Source of the DNA: Nocardia acididurans
GTDB taxonomy: Bacteria; Actinomycetota; Actinomycetes; Mycobacteriales; Mycobacteriaceae
Direction of reading: 5' to 3'
Length of the DNA: 64,000 nt
NCBI RefSeq assembly: GCF_016741815.1
Contig: NZ_JAERRJ010000008.1
Span: 372,001 to 436,000 of the forward strand
The first letter of the stretch is position 1. Every line of letters starts with the position of its first letter. The notes under the pieces were generated by a model. That model had not been told where the DNA came from. It saw only the letters and a program-made list of their open reading frames with translations, and did no database searches. A program made the translations under genes and the position numbers. Shown here in pieces: positions 33,574-45,123 of this stretch.

Positions 33574-34992
33574 TCAGGCGGCGATACGGACCGCGTAGGG
33601 CATGATGCCGTCTTCTCGGACGGGGGAAACGCGGACCACCTCACCGGATTGGGGGGCTTCGACCATTTTGCCACTGCCCAGGTAGAGGGCGACGTGCTGG
33701 GAGCCGCCGGGGCCCCAGAAGAGCATGTCGCCTCGTTCGCGTTCGGAGACGGGAACCCTTGTGCCCATGGTGTATTGGTAGCCGCTGTAGTGCGGGAGGG
33801 AGACGCCTATGCCGGCGAAAGCGTAGATCATGAGGCCGGAGCAGTCGAAGCCGACCTTGCCGTAGTCGCCGTAGCTGTCGGCTACGCCGCCGTCGCGGAT
33901 GCCGAGGGTGGGGCCGTCTTCGTCGCCGCCGCCCCAGGCGTAGTCGATGTCCAGTTGGGACATGGCTCGGTCTACGACTATTTCGACCAGTTCGGAACGG
34001 GAACCGGTGGCGCGGTTGGGTTGTTGGCCGTAGCGAGGGTTGGGGGCGGAGTTGTTGAGATCGGTGTGGGGGCGGTGGGTTTGGGCCGCTTCGGCGGCTC
34101 GGTCGTTGGAGGCGCGGTCGACGGAGACGCGGGCGGCGGCCGCCGCGGCGGCGGCTCGGGCGGCGGCTTCGTCGGCCAGGCGCTGCTGATCCCAGGCGAG
34201 GTAGGCGTCGCGCTGGCCTTGGAGTCCTACGACGTTGGCGCGGGCGGCATCCAGACGCTGCTGGGCCGAATCTCGCTGGGCGACAAGGGTGGTTCGGACG
34301 GCGTTCTGCTGGTCCAGTTCGGATTGGGCTGCTACTACGGCGTTTTGGGCTTCGGTTTTCTTGAGTTCGGCGTCGGCCGCGGCGGCGTCGGCTACCTGCT
34401 GGGCCTGTTTGGCCGCCGAGGTGCGGTTGGCCTGGTCGACCTGGGCGCGGCGGAGGCCGTCGACGACGTCCTTCTGATTGCGGGAGGCGATGGTGAGCCA
34501 TTGCGCGCGGGCCAGGACGGTGTCGGCGTCGGGGGCGGCCAGGTAGGTGAGCAGGGAATTGGACGCGGGACGCATGTAGACCTGGGCGGCGTACTCGTCG
34601 AATTCCTTGTGCGCCACCTCGACCTGCGCGCCGGAGTCGGCCAGGTCGCGCTGGCAGGTGATCACCGCGGCGGCCGCGGCATCGGCGGCGGTGCGGGCGA
34701 CCTGGAGGTCCACGAGCGCCTTGTTGACGGCTTCGCGGCGGGCGGCGACCGCGTCGTCGAGTTGGCGCAGTTGCTGTTCGGCGGCGGCGACCTGGTTGAT
34801 GAGGGTGCCGACCTCGCCGACTCCGGCATCGACCTGCGCGCCCGCGTCGGCGATCTCGCTATCGCTCGGATTGGGAGGCGGTGGGGGTACGGCGCGGCCG
34901 GTGGTCATGCCGATCGCGAGTGCGGTCAGCACGACCAGCAACTCCACAGCGATTCGAGTCGGTCGTCCCCGCCGTTTCGCCGGTTGTCGCAT
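33574..34992 (-). CDS. ripA: RipA-like NlpC/P60 peptidoglycan endopeptidase
   Basis: 472 aa. N-terminal signal or anchor (IAVELLVVLTALAIGMTTG), a long Ala-rich coiled-coil (about 45-300) as in RipA, and a C-terminal NlpC/P60 domain with catalytic Cys in FDCSGLMIYAF, His in GSQHVALYLG and a third polar residue after it. RipA cleaves the D-Glu-DAP bond to separate daughter cells. The double start GTG-ATG is resolved to ATG 34992 by GGAGG. It follows an Rv1476-like gene and is divergent from acn at one remove, as in mycobacteria, but the usual neighbour ripB is missing here: the next gene is an unrelated TetR. Confidence 0.88.
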   Translation of the reverse strand: MRQPAKRRGRPTRIAVELLVVLTALAIGMTTGRAVPPPPPNPSDSEIADAGAQVDAGVGEVGTLINQVAAAEQQLRQLDDAVAARREAVNKALVDLQVARTAADAAAAAVITCQRDLADSGAQVEVAHKEFDEYAAQVYMRPASNSLLTYLAAPDADTVLARAQWLTIASRNQKDVVDGLRRAQVDQANRTSAAKQAQQVADAAAADAELKKTEAQNAVVAAQSELDQQNAVRTTLVAQRDSAQQRLDAARANVVGLQGQRDAYLAWDQQRLADEAAARAAAAAAAARVSVDRASNDRAAEAAQTHRPHTDLNNSAPNPRYGQQPNRATGSRSELVEIVVDRAMSQLDIDYAWGGGDEDGPTLGIRDGGVADSYGDYGKVGFDCSGLMIYAFAGIGVSLPHYSGYQYTMGTRVPVSERERGDMLFWGPGGSQHVALYLGSGKMVEAPQSGEVVRVSPVREDGIMPYAVRIAA

Positions 34993-35082
34993 CACACCTC
35001 CCTGGATCCGGCAGCGGCCCGGGGAAGGTGGCGTTGTCGCACGTCATCGGGCGACCTCTATCTCATGGGCCTCAGTAGCTAC

Positions 35083-35100
35083 ATTCCGAAACATCGGAAT
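35083..35100 (-). promoter_or_regulatory. Leader stem-loop upstream of ripA
   Basis: ATTCCGA-AACA-TCGGAAT, a perfect 7-bp inverted repeat 91 bp before the ripA start in a 240-bp leader. Operator or RNA structure; no known class matches. I compared the leader with the c-di-AMP riboswitch pattern and did not find it. Confidence 0.45.
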
Positions 35101-35191
35101 CCGAGAGCCCTCCCGACACTTCTTCCCCATCAGTGCCTTGCGAAACCGTACGACACTTCCGGGAAAGCGTGAGTCAGCCACGCCAGAGAGA

Positions 35192-35218
35192 CCCGGCAAT
35201 AATTCAGACGTTGCCGGG
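35192..35218 (-). terminator. Hairpin after Rv1476-like gene
   Basis: CCCGGCAA and TTGCCGGG arms with an 11-nt loop, 18 bp beyond the stop of the 35236-35778 gene and upstream of ripA. It suggests partial or full termination, so ripA may need its own promoter. Confidence 0.6.
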
Positions 35219-35235
35219 CAGTTGCTACTCGCTGG

Positions 35236-35778
35236 CTAAGAATTGACGGTCGCGCGCCGCGACTTCACCACGTACAGACCGGCGACCACCGCGATCAACC
35301 CGGCCAGCAGGATCAGCGTGATGGTCGTCCAGGACAGACCCTCCGGCTGCTCGAGCCGATCCACGAAGATCTGCACCGCCTCGACCGTGTGATCGGGGTT
35401 GCGGTACTTCGCCGGATCCTCGGCCCACTCCAGCTTGGCGCGGGTGAACTGATCGCTCGCGGTGCCGATCCAGTCGTCGCTGAAGACCGCGACCGTGCCG
35501 CCCTCGACCTTGAACACCTCGTTGGCCACATCCCGCAGATTGGCCTCGATACCCGGATTGCCCTGGATCACCACGAGATTCAGGTCTATACCGTGCTCAC
35601 GGGCATCGGCGACGATCGCTGCCAGCTTCTCCTGATCGCGGCCCTTGGGGGCGGCGACACCGTCGGAGGCGAGATCAGCGATGATTGCCTTCAGGTCGGT
35701 GTTCGGCGGTAGCTCTGCCGCCATGGGCGTGAATACCGAGGTGCGCGAGACGGTCACGCACGGAGAGTACGCGACCAC
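35236..35778 (-). CDS. Rv1476-like membrane protein (DUF6676)
   Basis: Up to 180 aa. A soluble N-terminal part with ADLASDGVAAPKGRDQEKLA and VVIQGNPGIEANLRDVANEV, then a single transmembrane helix near the C-terminus (ITLILLAGLIAVVAGLYVV) and a basic tail. It matches the protein that lies between acn and ripA in mycobacteria, function unknown but conserved next to cell-wall hydrolases. The start is uncertain: GTG 35778, GTG 35757 (TACTCT 6 bp upstream, leaderless) or ATG 35724. Divergent from acn. Confidence 0.78.
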   Translation of the reverse strand: MVAYSPCVTVSRTSVFTPMAAELPPNTDLKAIIADLASDGVAAPKGRDQEKLAAIVADAREHGIDLNLVVIQGNPGIEANLRDVANEVFKVEGGTVAVFSDDWIGTASDQFTRAKLEWAEDPAKYRNPDHTVEAVQIFVDRLEQPEGLSWTTITLILLAGLIAVVAGLYVVKSRRATVNS

Positions 35779-35960
35779 TTGTCACATCACCTCACCATGG
35801 CGCGCGGAACGCGCCGCCGATCGTGTAAACCACCCTCCCGATGCGCTCACAGGACAAGCGTACTGTTAGGGTTGGAAAACGGACGAGGCCCCGCGCTTCG
35901 ACGAGTCATCGGCACAGCCCCGCCGGTGGCCATCCCATTCACAGACGAGTGGAGCTGAAC

Positions 35961-38753
<2,793 letters not shown>

Positions 38754-38803
38754 GAACTGCTGCACCGCTCGGTTGTGAAGGGCTGTTTCACCGCCGAGTA
38801 GTG

Positions 38804-38837
38804 GTGGCAGGCAATGGTTTTCGCCACTGCCTGCCAC
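38804..38837 (+). terminator. Hairpin after acn
   Basis: A 10-bp stem GTGGCAGGCA/TGCCTGCCAC extended by TGG/CCA around a TTTTCG loop, 50 bp beyond the acn stop. It probably terminates acn and separates it from acnR, though leaky transcription is possible. Confidence 0.75.
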
Positions 38838-38938
38838 GCGGTCCGCTCGGATCGCTTCGCTCGTCGCTCGTGCGGGATCTCCATACTGGTCGCAAGATCG
38901 GTAAGGAGATCCCGCACAACACGTTTCGGAGGAGTCCA

Positions 38939-39505
38939 GTGCCCAAGGTCAGTGACGACCACCTCGCCGCCCGGCGCGGCCAGATTCTCGACGGCGCCCG
39001 GCGCTGCTTCGCCGAATTCGGCTACGAAGGTGCGACAGTGCGTCGTCTCGAGGAGGCGACCGGCCTGTCCCGCGGCGCGATCTTCCATCACTTCCGCGAC
39101 AAGGACGCGCTGTTCCTTGCCCTCGCCCAGGAGGACGCCGGCCGGATGGCCGAGGTCGCGGCCACCCAGGGCCTGATCCAGGTGATGCGCGATATGCTCG
39201 CCCACCCCGAGGAATTCGACTGGCTCGGCACCCGCCTCGAGATCGCCCGCCGCCTGCGCAACGATCCCGAATTCCGCGCCAACTGGGAAGAGCGCTCCAC
39301 CGAACTCACCGCCGCCACCGTGGCCCGCCTGGAACGCCGCAAGGCCGCGGGCGCGCTGCGCGACGACGTCCCCACCGAGGTCATCCTCGGCTACCTGGAC
39401 CTCATCCTGGACGGCCTCATCGCCCGCATCGCCTCCGGCCACGCCAACGACAACCTCGAGGCCGTGCTCGATCTGGTGGAAGCCTCTGTGCGGCGCAAGA
39501 ATTGA
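38939..39505 (+). CDS. acnR: AcnR-type TetR regulator
   Basis: 188 aa TetR (HTH about 12-55: RRGQILDGARRCFAEFGYEG, SRGAIFHHFRDKDALFLALA). Position directly downstream of acn matches Rv1474c/AcnR, the repressor of aconitase in corynebacteria and mycobacteria. GTG start with GGAGGAG 5-8 bp upstream; the longer frame reads through the acn terminator. It would bind upstream of acn; I did not find a clear operator there. Orthology is by position and family. Confidence 0.85.
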   Translation: MPKVSDDHLAARRGQILDGARRCFAEFGYEGATVRRLEEATGLSRGAIFHHFRDKDALFLALAQEDAGRMAEVAATQGLIQVMRDMLAHPEEFDWLGTRLEIARRLRNDPEFRANWEERSTELTAATVARLERRKAAGALRDDVPTEVILGYLDLILDGLIARIASGHANDNLEAVLDLVEASVRRKN

Positions 39506-39695
39506 CGGGTCTCGCCGGTGTCGAATCCGGCGCGCAGAATCCCCTGCGCCGCAGCGTTTTCCGTCCGGTCGCGGCGCGTTCCGCCCGGTAGCGAGCCAGC
39601 GTGGACCCACGGACCTTCCCGCTCCCGCCGAGGCATTTGGCTCGAGCTGCGGGCAACCCCTGACTCGGGTCAGCGAAGCCGGAACGATTGCGGCC

Positions 39696-40523
39696 ATGAC
39701 TCAGATCGCCCTCTCCCCCGATCAGGTGGTGGCCCTGCGCTACCGCGACCCGGAACCGACCGCGCCCGCGGAGTGGAATCCGGTGCTGCACGTCCTGCAC
39801 GATCATCGGTCGGTGCGCCGCTACCTGCCCGATCCGATATCGGATGAGGTACTGCGCCTGCTGATCTCGGCCGCTCAATCCGCGCCGACCTCGTCGAATC
39901 TGCAGGTGTGGAGTGTGATCGCGGTGCGTGATCCCGAGCGCAAGGCGCGGCTGGCCACCCTGGCCGGCGATCAGGAGCACATCCGGCAGGCCCCGGTGCT
40001 GCTGGTGTGGACCGCCGATCTGGCCCGGCTGCGCGGCCTGGCCGCCGACCGCGGGGTTCCGCTCGACGGCGCGGACTATCTGGAATCGAGCTATGTGGCG
40101 TTCCTGGATGCCGCGCTGGCCGCGCAGAACGCGCTCGTAGCCGCCGAATCGCTGGGGCTGGGCACCGTGTACATCGGCGCGATCCGCAACAACCCCGAGC
40201 AGGTGGCCGCTGAATTGGCGCTGCCGCCGGGGGTTTTCGCGGTGGTCGGGCTGGTGGTGGGCACGCCGGATCCCGGTGAGGGCGCCCGCGTGAAACCGCG
40301 TCTGCCGCAGGCCGCCGTGCTGCACGAGGAGGTCTACCGGGCCGATGCGCGGCACGCGCATATCGCGGAGTACGAATCCCGGATCGCGGCGTTCTACGCC
40401 GAGCAGGATCTCGCGCATTCGTGGTCGGAGCGGGTGCTCACGCGGCTCGGATCGGCCGCGGCGCTCCATGGCCGGGATCGGTTGCGTGATCAGCTTCCCG
40501 CACAGGGGTTTCCGCTGCACTGA
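39696..40523 (+). CDS. NADPH-dependent nitroreductase-family oxidoreductase (NfsA/FRP type)
   Basis: 275 aa FMN flavoprotein. NfsA-like start VLHVLHDHRSVRRYLPDP, SAAQSAPTSSNLQVWSVIAV, later LGLGTVYIGAIRNNPEQV and VVGLVVGTPDPG. Such enzymes reduce nitroaromatics, quinones or flavins with NADPH. It opens the 7-kb region between acnR and the Rv1473A-like gene that is absent from the mycobacterial arrangement I know. Physiological substrate unknown. Confidence 0.88.
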   Translation: MTQIALSPDQVVALRYRDPEPTAPAEWNPVLHVLHDHRSVRRYLPDPISDEVLRLLISAAQSAPTSSNLQVWSVIAVRDPERKARLATLAGDQEHIRQAPVLLVWTADLARLRGLAADRGVPLDGADYLESSYVAFLDAALAAQNALVAAESLGLGTVYIGAIRNNPEQVAAELALPPGVFAVVGLVVGTPDPGEGARVKPRLPQAAVLHEEVYRADARHAHIAEYESRIAAFYAEQDLAHSWSERVLTRLGSAAALHGRDRLRDQLPAQGFPLH

Positions 40524-40583
40524 GATTCGACCGGGCGTCCGGTTCTCAACCATGTTGTCGCACAACGACGTACCGTCGGATGT

Positions 40584-42200
40584 ATGGCCGGACTCGTGCT
40601 CGGACCGGTGCTGCGGCATGTGGACGCGACATCGGCAACCGTCTGGGTGGAAACCGACAGCGCGTGCGAAGTGGAGGTGCTGGACTCCCGGGCGCGCACC
40701 TTCCAGGTCGGTGACCTGCATTTCGCACTCGTGTGCGTCACCGGCCTGGAACCGGACTCGTCGGTCCCGTATCAGGTGCGGCTCGACGGCGTAACCGTCT
40801 GGCCCGAACCCGATTCGGCGTTCCCGCCCTGCCGGATCCGCACGGGGCAGGTGCGGCGCATCATCTTCGGATCCTGCCGGGCCGCCAAAGCCACGCCCGG
40901 CGTACTCGAGGCCGACAAGGTCGGACCGGACGCACTGGACGCCTACGCCGTGCGCATGGCCGAACTACCCGAACCCCGGTGGCCGGACGCCCTGCTGCTG
41001 CTCGGCGATCAGGTGTACGCCGACCAGCCCACCCCGCAGTTGCGAGAGTGGCTGGCGCAGCGGCGTTCCGGCGACGATCCCGAGGACGAGGTGGTGTCGT
41101 TCCGCGAATACGCCGAGCTGTACCACGAGTCCTGGTCGGATCCGGAGATCCGCTGGCTGATGTCGACGGTGCCGACCTCCATGATCTTCGACGACCACGA
41201 TGTGCGCGACGACTGGAACACCTCACGCGCCTGGCGGCAGCAGATGGAGCGGAAACCGTGGTGGCACCGGCGGATTCGCGCGGGGCTGGCCTCCTACTGG
41301 GTGTATCAGCATCTCGGAAACCTGGATCCGCAGCAACTGCAGGACGATTCGCTCTACCAGCAGGTGCTGAAGGCGGATCGAGAGGTCGGGGACCTGCTCG
41401 AGGAGTTCGCCGCCGCGGCGGACCGGGAGGCCGACGGGCGCAAACCGTTCCGCTGGAGCTACCGCCGCGACTTCGGCCGAATCCGCCTGCTGGTCATCGA
41501 CACTCGCAATGGCCGGATACTCGACGGTCAGCGGCTCATGGTCGGCGCGGCGGAATTCGACTGGATCGAGGACAACGCGCAGGGCGACTACGACCATCTG
41601 CTGATCGGCTCGTCTCTCCCCTGGCTCATGCCGATCGCCGTGAGCCATCTGCAATCGCTGAACGAACGCGCGGCGAGCCTGCCCGGATGGCGGGGGCGGC
41701 TCGGCGAAAAGCTCAGGCAGGCCGCCGATCTGGAGCACTGGCCGGCCTTCCGCGCCTCCTTCCACCGGCTGGCGGCGCTCATCGCCCGGGTGGCCCGCAC
41801 ACCCGGTGCGCCCGCCACCGTCTGTGTCCTCTCGGGCGACGTGCACCACAGCTACGCGGCCAGGGCGGTCTACGACACGGAGACGAAATCCGCTGTGCTG
41901 CAGCTCGTCTGCTCGCCCGTGCACAACGATCCGCCGAAGGCGTTCCGCCTGCTGTTCAAGCTGTCGTGGTCCACGCCGCTGGCCGCCGCGCTGCGACGGC
42001 TGGCGACCCGGCGCGGCATCCCGCCCGACCCGGTGCGATGGCATCGGGTCAGCGGCCCGCACTTCGGCAATTCCATCGCGACCCTCGACATCGCGGGTCG
42101 CTCCTGCCGGTTCTCACTGGAGACAGCGCTTCCGGATGCGGGCCTGATCCACATCACCGAGATCGAGCTGACCGACCCGCAGGGCGTCGCGCGGGTCTAG
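40584..42200 (+). CDS. PhoD-family alkaline phosphatase/phosphodiesterase
   Basis: 538 aa. Metallophosphoesterase motifs LGDQVYADQP, FDDHDVRDDWN and LSGDVHHSYA are in the PhoD order, with an N-terminal Ig-like domain (about 5-85). No signal peptide is seen at the ATG, unlike secreted twin-arginine PhoD; the enzyme may act in the cytoplasm or be exported unusually. It ends 8 bp from the convergent MarR gene. PhoD enzymes hydrolyse phosphodiesters and monoesters using Ca/Fe. Confidence 0.88.
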   Translation: MAGLVLGPVLRHVDATSATVWVETDSACEVEVLDSRARTFQVGDLHFALVCVTGLEPDSSVPYQVRLDGVTVWPEPDSAFPPCRIRTGQVRRIIFGSCRAAKATPGVLEADKVGPDALDAYAVRMAELPEPRWPDALLLLGDQVYADQPTPQLREWLAQRRSGDDPEDEVVSFREYAELYHESWSDPEIRWLMSTVPTSMIFDDHDVRDDWNTSRAWRQQMERKPWWHRRIRAGLASYWVYQHLGNLDPQQLQDDSLYQQVLKADREVGDLLEEFAAAADREADGRKPFRWSYRRDFGRIRLLVIDTRNGRILDGQRLMVGAAEFDWIEDNAQGDYDHLLIGSSLPWLMPIAVSHLQSLNERAASLPGWRGRLGEKLRQAADLEHWPAFRASFHRLAALIARVARTPGAPATVCVLSGDVHHSYAARAVYDTETKSAVLQLVCSPVHNDPPKAFRLLFKLSWSTPLAAALRRLATRRGIPPDPVRWHRVSGPHFGNSIATLDIAGRSCRFSLETALPDAGLIHITEIELTDPQGVARV

Positions 42201-42208
42201 CTCGCCAG

Positions 42209-42724
42209 CTACCGAGAATTCTCGGCGGACTCCAGATCGGCGAGCAGCGCCCGGACCAGACGGTCGAGGTCACGTCGGTCCTGCGGCGACAGCACCGCCA
42301 GCAGCCGGGTTTCGTTCTCGACATGATCGGTCACCACGACATCGATCACCTCCAGGCCGCGATCGGTCAACCCCACCTTGATCGCGCGCCGATCCCCCGC
42401 ATCCGCGAGCCGGCGCACCAGACCCGCCGACTCCAGCCGGTCCAGCCGGCCGGTCATACCCGCCCGCGAGAGCATGAGCGTATCGGCGAGCACCGAGGGG
42501 TTGAGCTCGTACGGCTCACCCGAACGTCGCAGTGCCGCAAGCACATCGAACTCACCACGCTGTAGGCCGTGTGCCGCGAACACCTCCTCGATGCGCTTGC
42601 CCGCCACGATCGAGAGCCTGCCCAGGCGGCCGATGATGGCCATGGCCTCGAGGTCGAGGTCCGGCCGCTCGCGCCGCCACTGCGCGGCGATGGTGTCCAC
42701 CGCGTCCGAGTTCGTCTCACCCAT
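42209..42724 (-). CDS. MarR-family regulator
   Basis: 171 aa winged-helix regulator (LQRGEFDVLAALRRSGEPYE, LSRAGMTGRLDRLESAGLVR, DRRAIKVGLTDRG). ATG 42724 is preceded at 7 bp by TAAGAT, a -10 element for a leaderless transcript, which favours this start over the longer frame. It is divergent from a cupin gene. A 20-bp palindrome at 42749-42768 in the gap is the likely autoregulatory operator. Inducer unknown. Confidence 0.87.
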   Translation of the reverse strand: MGETNSDAVDTIAAQWRRERPDLDLEAMAIIGRLGRLSIVAGKRIEEVFAAHGLQRGEFDVLAALRRSGEPYELNPSVLADTLMLSRAGMTGRLDRLESAGLVRRLADAGDRRAIKVGLTDRGLEVIDVVVTDHVENETRLLAVLSPQDRRDLDRLVRALLADLESAENSR

Positions 42725-42748
42725 GGACAGCATCTTATTCGATGGCAT

Positions 42749-42768
42749 ATAGTTCGGTAGCGAATTAT
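42749..42768. promoter_or_regulatory. MarR operator
   Basis: ATAGTTCG-GTAG-CGAATTAT, 7 of 8 paired positions, between the divergent MarR and cupin starts. Confidence 0.72.
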
Positions 42769-42795
42769 CAAGCATCGAACAGTTCGGAGTCCGAT

Positions 42796-43293
42796 ATGAA
42801 CACCGCTTCCCGCCCGGCCGTCATCCGCCAGCCGCACGAGGCCGAGACCCTCGGCAATGACGCGGTGACCGTCCGCCTGCTCATCGACTCCCAGGAGGCG
42901 GGCGGTGCGGCCAGCACGCTCGAGGTCACCATGCGGCAGGGCGCGGACGGCGCCGCCCCGCACTACCACACCCGCTCCGACGAGCTGTTCTATGTGGCCG
43001 AGGGCGAATTGCAGGTGCTGGCCGGGGATCGCATCGTCACCGTGAGTGCGGGCGGGTCGATCATCGTGCCGAAATTCATGCCGCACGCCTTCGGCGCTAC
43101 GCCGGACAGCGGCGCGCGCATCATGATCGCGCTCATGCCCGGCGTCGAGCGGTTCGAGTACTTCCGCATCCTGGACCGAATCGGCCGGGGCGAGGCCACG
43201 CTCGCCGATCTCGCCGCGGCGCAGGAGGAGTTCGACAACCACTTCGTGGACGCGCCCGAGTGGTGGCGCGAGCGGACCGCGAACCGGCGCTGA
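42796..43293 (+). CDS. Cupin-domain protein
   Basis: 165 aa double-stranded beta-helix. Metal-binding cluster PHYHTRSDELFYVAEGE near residues 55-70 and a second histidine in FMPHAFGATPD. Such cupins are often dioxygenases, isomerases or small-molecule binders. GGAG 6-9 bp before the ATG sets the start. It is divergent from the MarR repressor across the operator and is probably its target. Reaction unknown. Confidence 0.85.
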   Translation: MNTASRPAVIRQPHEAETLGNDAVTVRLLIDSQEAGGAASTLEVTMRQGADGAAPHYHTRSDELFYVAEGELQVLAGDRIVTVSAGGSIIVPKFMPHAFGATPDSGARIMIALMPGVERFEYFRILDRIGRGEATLADLAAAQEEFDNHFVDAPEWWRERTANRR

Positions 43294-43383
43294 ACCGCGC
43301 GGCCGCCTTCGCGACCTGGCCGACCCCGCCCCGCACCGCATATATTGTCTGGGACAGTTTGCGACGCGGCGAACGAGGACCTC

Positions 43384-44394
43384 ATGAGCAATCCACCCAC
43401 CAGCGGCAATTCCACCCTGACCATCGAATTGGGCGGATCCAGTGCGCTGACCAGAATTCTCTACGCCGTACTGCGGCCCACGGTCGCACCGGTCATCGGC
43501 GCGCTCGCGACGGCCGCGCTACGGCTGCCGTATCGCTCGCGAAATGTGTTCGCGGTCAGCAGTTTCACCGACGCCCCGGCCGCAATCCTGCTGCCACCGC
43601 GCGGCACCCGGCGAAAACTCGTGAAATTCAAGGACTTCCGTGCCGAGTGGGTGTGGCCCCGGACCGTCCCGAGTCCGCTCGACCGGCCGGATGCCGCGAT
43701 CATCTACTTCCACGGCGGGGTCTACGCCGCCGGCGGACTCAACTCACATCGCCGCCTGGTCGCGAAAATCGCTCGGGCCAGCGGCATTCCGGTGTTCAAC
43801 GTGCACTATCGGATGATGCCCGCCCCGCTCACCGACACCATCGAGGACGCGCTCACCGCCTATCGGCATCTACTTGACAGCGGCATCCCGGCCGATCGCA
43901 TCATCGTCTCCGGCGACTCGGCCGGCGGTGGGCTGTCGTTCCTGTTGGCGCTGCGCGTGCGCGACCTCGGCCTGCCCGTGCCGGGCGGGATATCGGTGAT
44001 CGCGCCCTGGTCGAATATGGACAATACGGCCAAGGAGAAGCATCCCAACGCCGCCCTCGATCAAGCGCTGCCCGGACACCTGTGGCGGGCCTTCGTCGAG
44101 TGGGGTATCGCGGTGGACGGCATGGTCGATCCCGCGTGGTCGGCGGTGAATCACGATTTCGCCGGCCTGCCGCCGGTCCTGATCCAGGTGGGCTCGACCG
44201 AGAGCCTGCGCCCGGATTCCGAGGAGCTCGCCCAGCGCTGCGCGGACGCGGGCATACCGTGCCGCTTGCAGTTGTGGGATCGGGCGCTGCACGTCTTCCA
44301 GGCGGGGTCGGATCTGCTACCCGACGCACGGGTGGCGATCCACGACATGGGCGCGTTCAACCGCTCGGTCCTGGAGTCGGCCGCCCGGCCGTGA
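43384..44394 (+). CDS. Alpha/beta hydrolase, HSL-type lipase/esterase
   Basis: 336 aa. HSL-family signature: oxyanion loop IIYFHGGVYAAGG, nucleophile GDSAGGGLSFLLA, later LIQVGSTESLRPDSEEL for the acid and an LHVFQ histidine. Typical of Lip-type esterases of mycolata acting on short- to medium-chain esters. GAGG before the ATG at 43384 fixes the start. It follows the cupin gene by 90 bp in the same direction. No signal peptide evident. Confidence 0.88.
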   Translation: MSNPPTSGNSTLTIELGGSSALTRILYAVLRPTVAPVIGALATAALRLPYRSRNVFAVSSFTDAPAAILLPPRGTRRKLVKFKDFRAEWVWPRTVPSPLDRPDAAIIYFHGGVYAAGGLNSHRRLVAKIARASGIPVFNVHYRMMPAPLTDTIEDALTAYRHLLDSGIPADRIIVSGDSAGGGLSFLLALRVRDLGLPVPGGISVIAPWSNMDNTAKEKHPNAALDQALPGHLWRAFVEWGIAVDGMVDPAWSAVNHDFAGLPPVLIQVGSTESLRPDSEELAQRCADAGIPCRLQLWDRALHVFQAGSDLLPDARVAIHDMGAFNRSVLESAARP

Positions 44395-44535
44395 GGAGGT
44401 GCGGCCGACGCCGCGCCAACCTTGCGCAAAATGTGCACGGACAACTGCGGTGGCAATAGCCAAGCAATCGCCGATTGTGCCGGAGACCACGGGGAATATC
44501 GGAATACCGGCCGGTAGGGGATCGTTGGCGGAGGC

Positions 44536-44952
44536 ATGGCATTCTCCGTCCCCGTCACCGTCCGCGGCTATGAGCTCGACATCAACGGCCACCTGAACCA
44601 GGCCGTCTACCTGCAGTACGCCGAACATGCCCGCTGGGAGATGATGCGTGCGGCCGGCGTGCCGGGTGAGAAGATGATCGCCTCGGGCGTCGGCCCGGTG
44701 GTGCTGGAGAACAACATCAAGTATTTCCGCGAGTTGCATCTCGGTGACGAAGTCACGGTGAGCTGCGAATTCGAGTGGTCGGGCGGTAAGGCGTTCACCA
44801 TGCGCCAGGAGATCACCAAACTGGACGGGACCGTATCCGCGCAGGTGACAGTCATCGCGGGGGTGATGGACCTGCAGGCCCGCAAGCTCGTCGCCGATCC
44901 GCGCGAGGCGTTCCTGGCGCTCGCCGAGTCGCCCGAGGTGTTCGGTCTGTAA
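44536..44952 (+). CDS. Hotdog-fold acyl-CoA thioesterase
   Basis: 138 aa, 4HBT/YbgC-like: VRGYELDINGHLNQAVYLQY near the N-terminus has the catalytic Asp/His/Asn-type motif of acyl-CoA thioesterases. A single hotdog domain is the whole protein. Followed by a strong hairpin terminator. The start ATG has GGCGGAGG just upstream. Natural acyl-CoA unknown. Confidence 0.87.
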   Translation: MAFSVPVTVRGYELDINGHLNQAVYLQYAEHARWEMMRAAGVPGEKMIASGVGPVVLENNIKYFRELHLGDEVTVSCEFEWSGGKAFTMRQEITKLDGTVSAQVTVIAGVMDLQARKLVADPREAFLALAESPEVFGL

Positions 44953-44997
44953 CCGTTCCGGTAACGGAGCGAAAAACTTTCGGCCGTAGCGTATTAC

Positions 44998-45026
44998 GCC
45001 GCCCCGGCAAGGTTTGCCGGGGCGGC
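44998..45026 (+). terminator. Hairpin terminator after thioesterase gene
   Basis: Perfect 13-bp stem GCCGCCCCGGCAA/TTGCCGGGGCGGC with a GGT loop, 46 bp after the stop. It isolates the following two-gene unit. Confidence 0.85.
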
Positions 45027-45123
45027 TGAAATCTTTCGTTGCGAGCCGGACATGCTGTGTCGCGGGATATGATTCAGATCACGCTCGGCCCCGCAGCAAA
45101 TCCCGAGCAGATCGGAGTTCAGC

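Noticed and set aside
34996..35235. c-di-AMP (ydaO) riboswitch upstream of ripA
   Set aside because: I compared the leader with the expected conserved GGGG/GAAC pattern and did not see it; only short hairpins are present.
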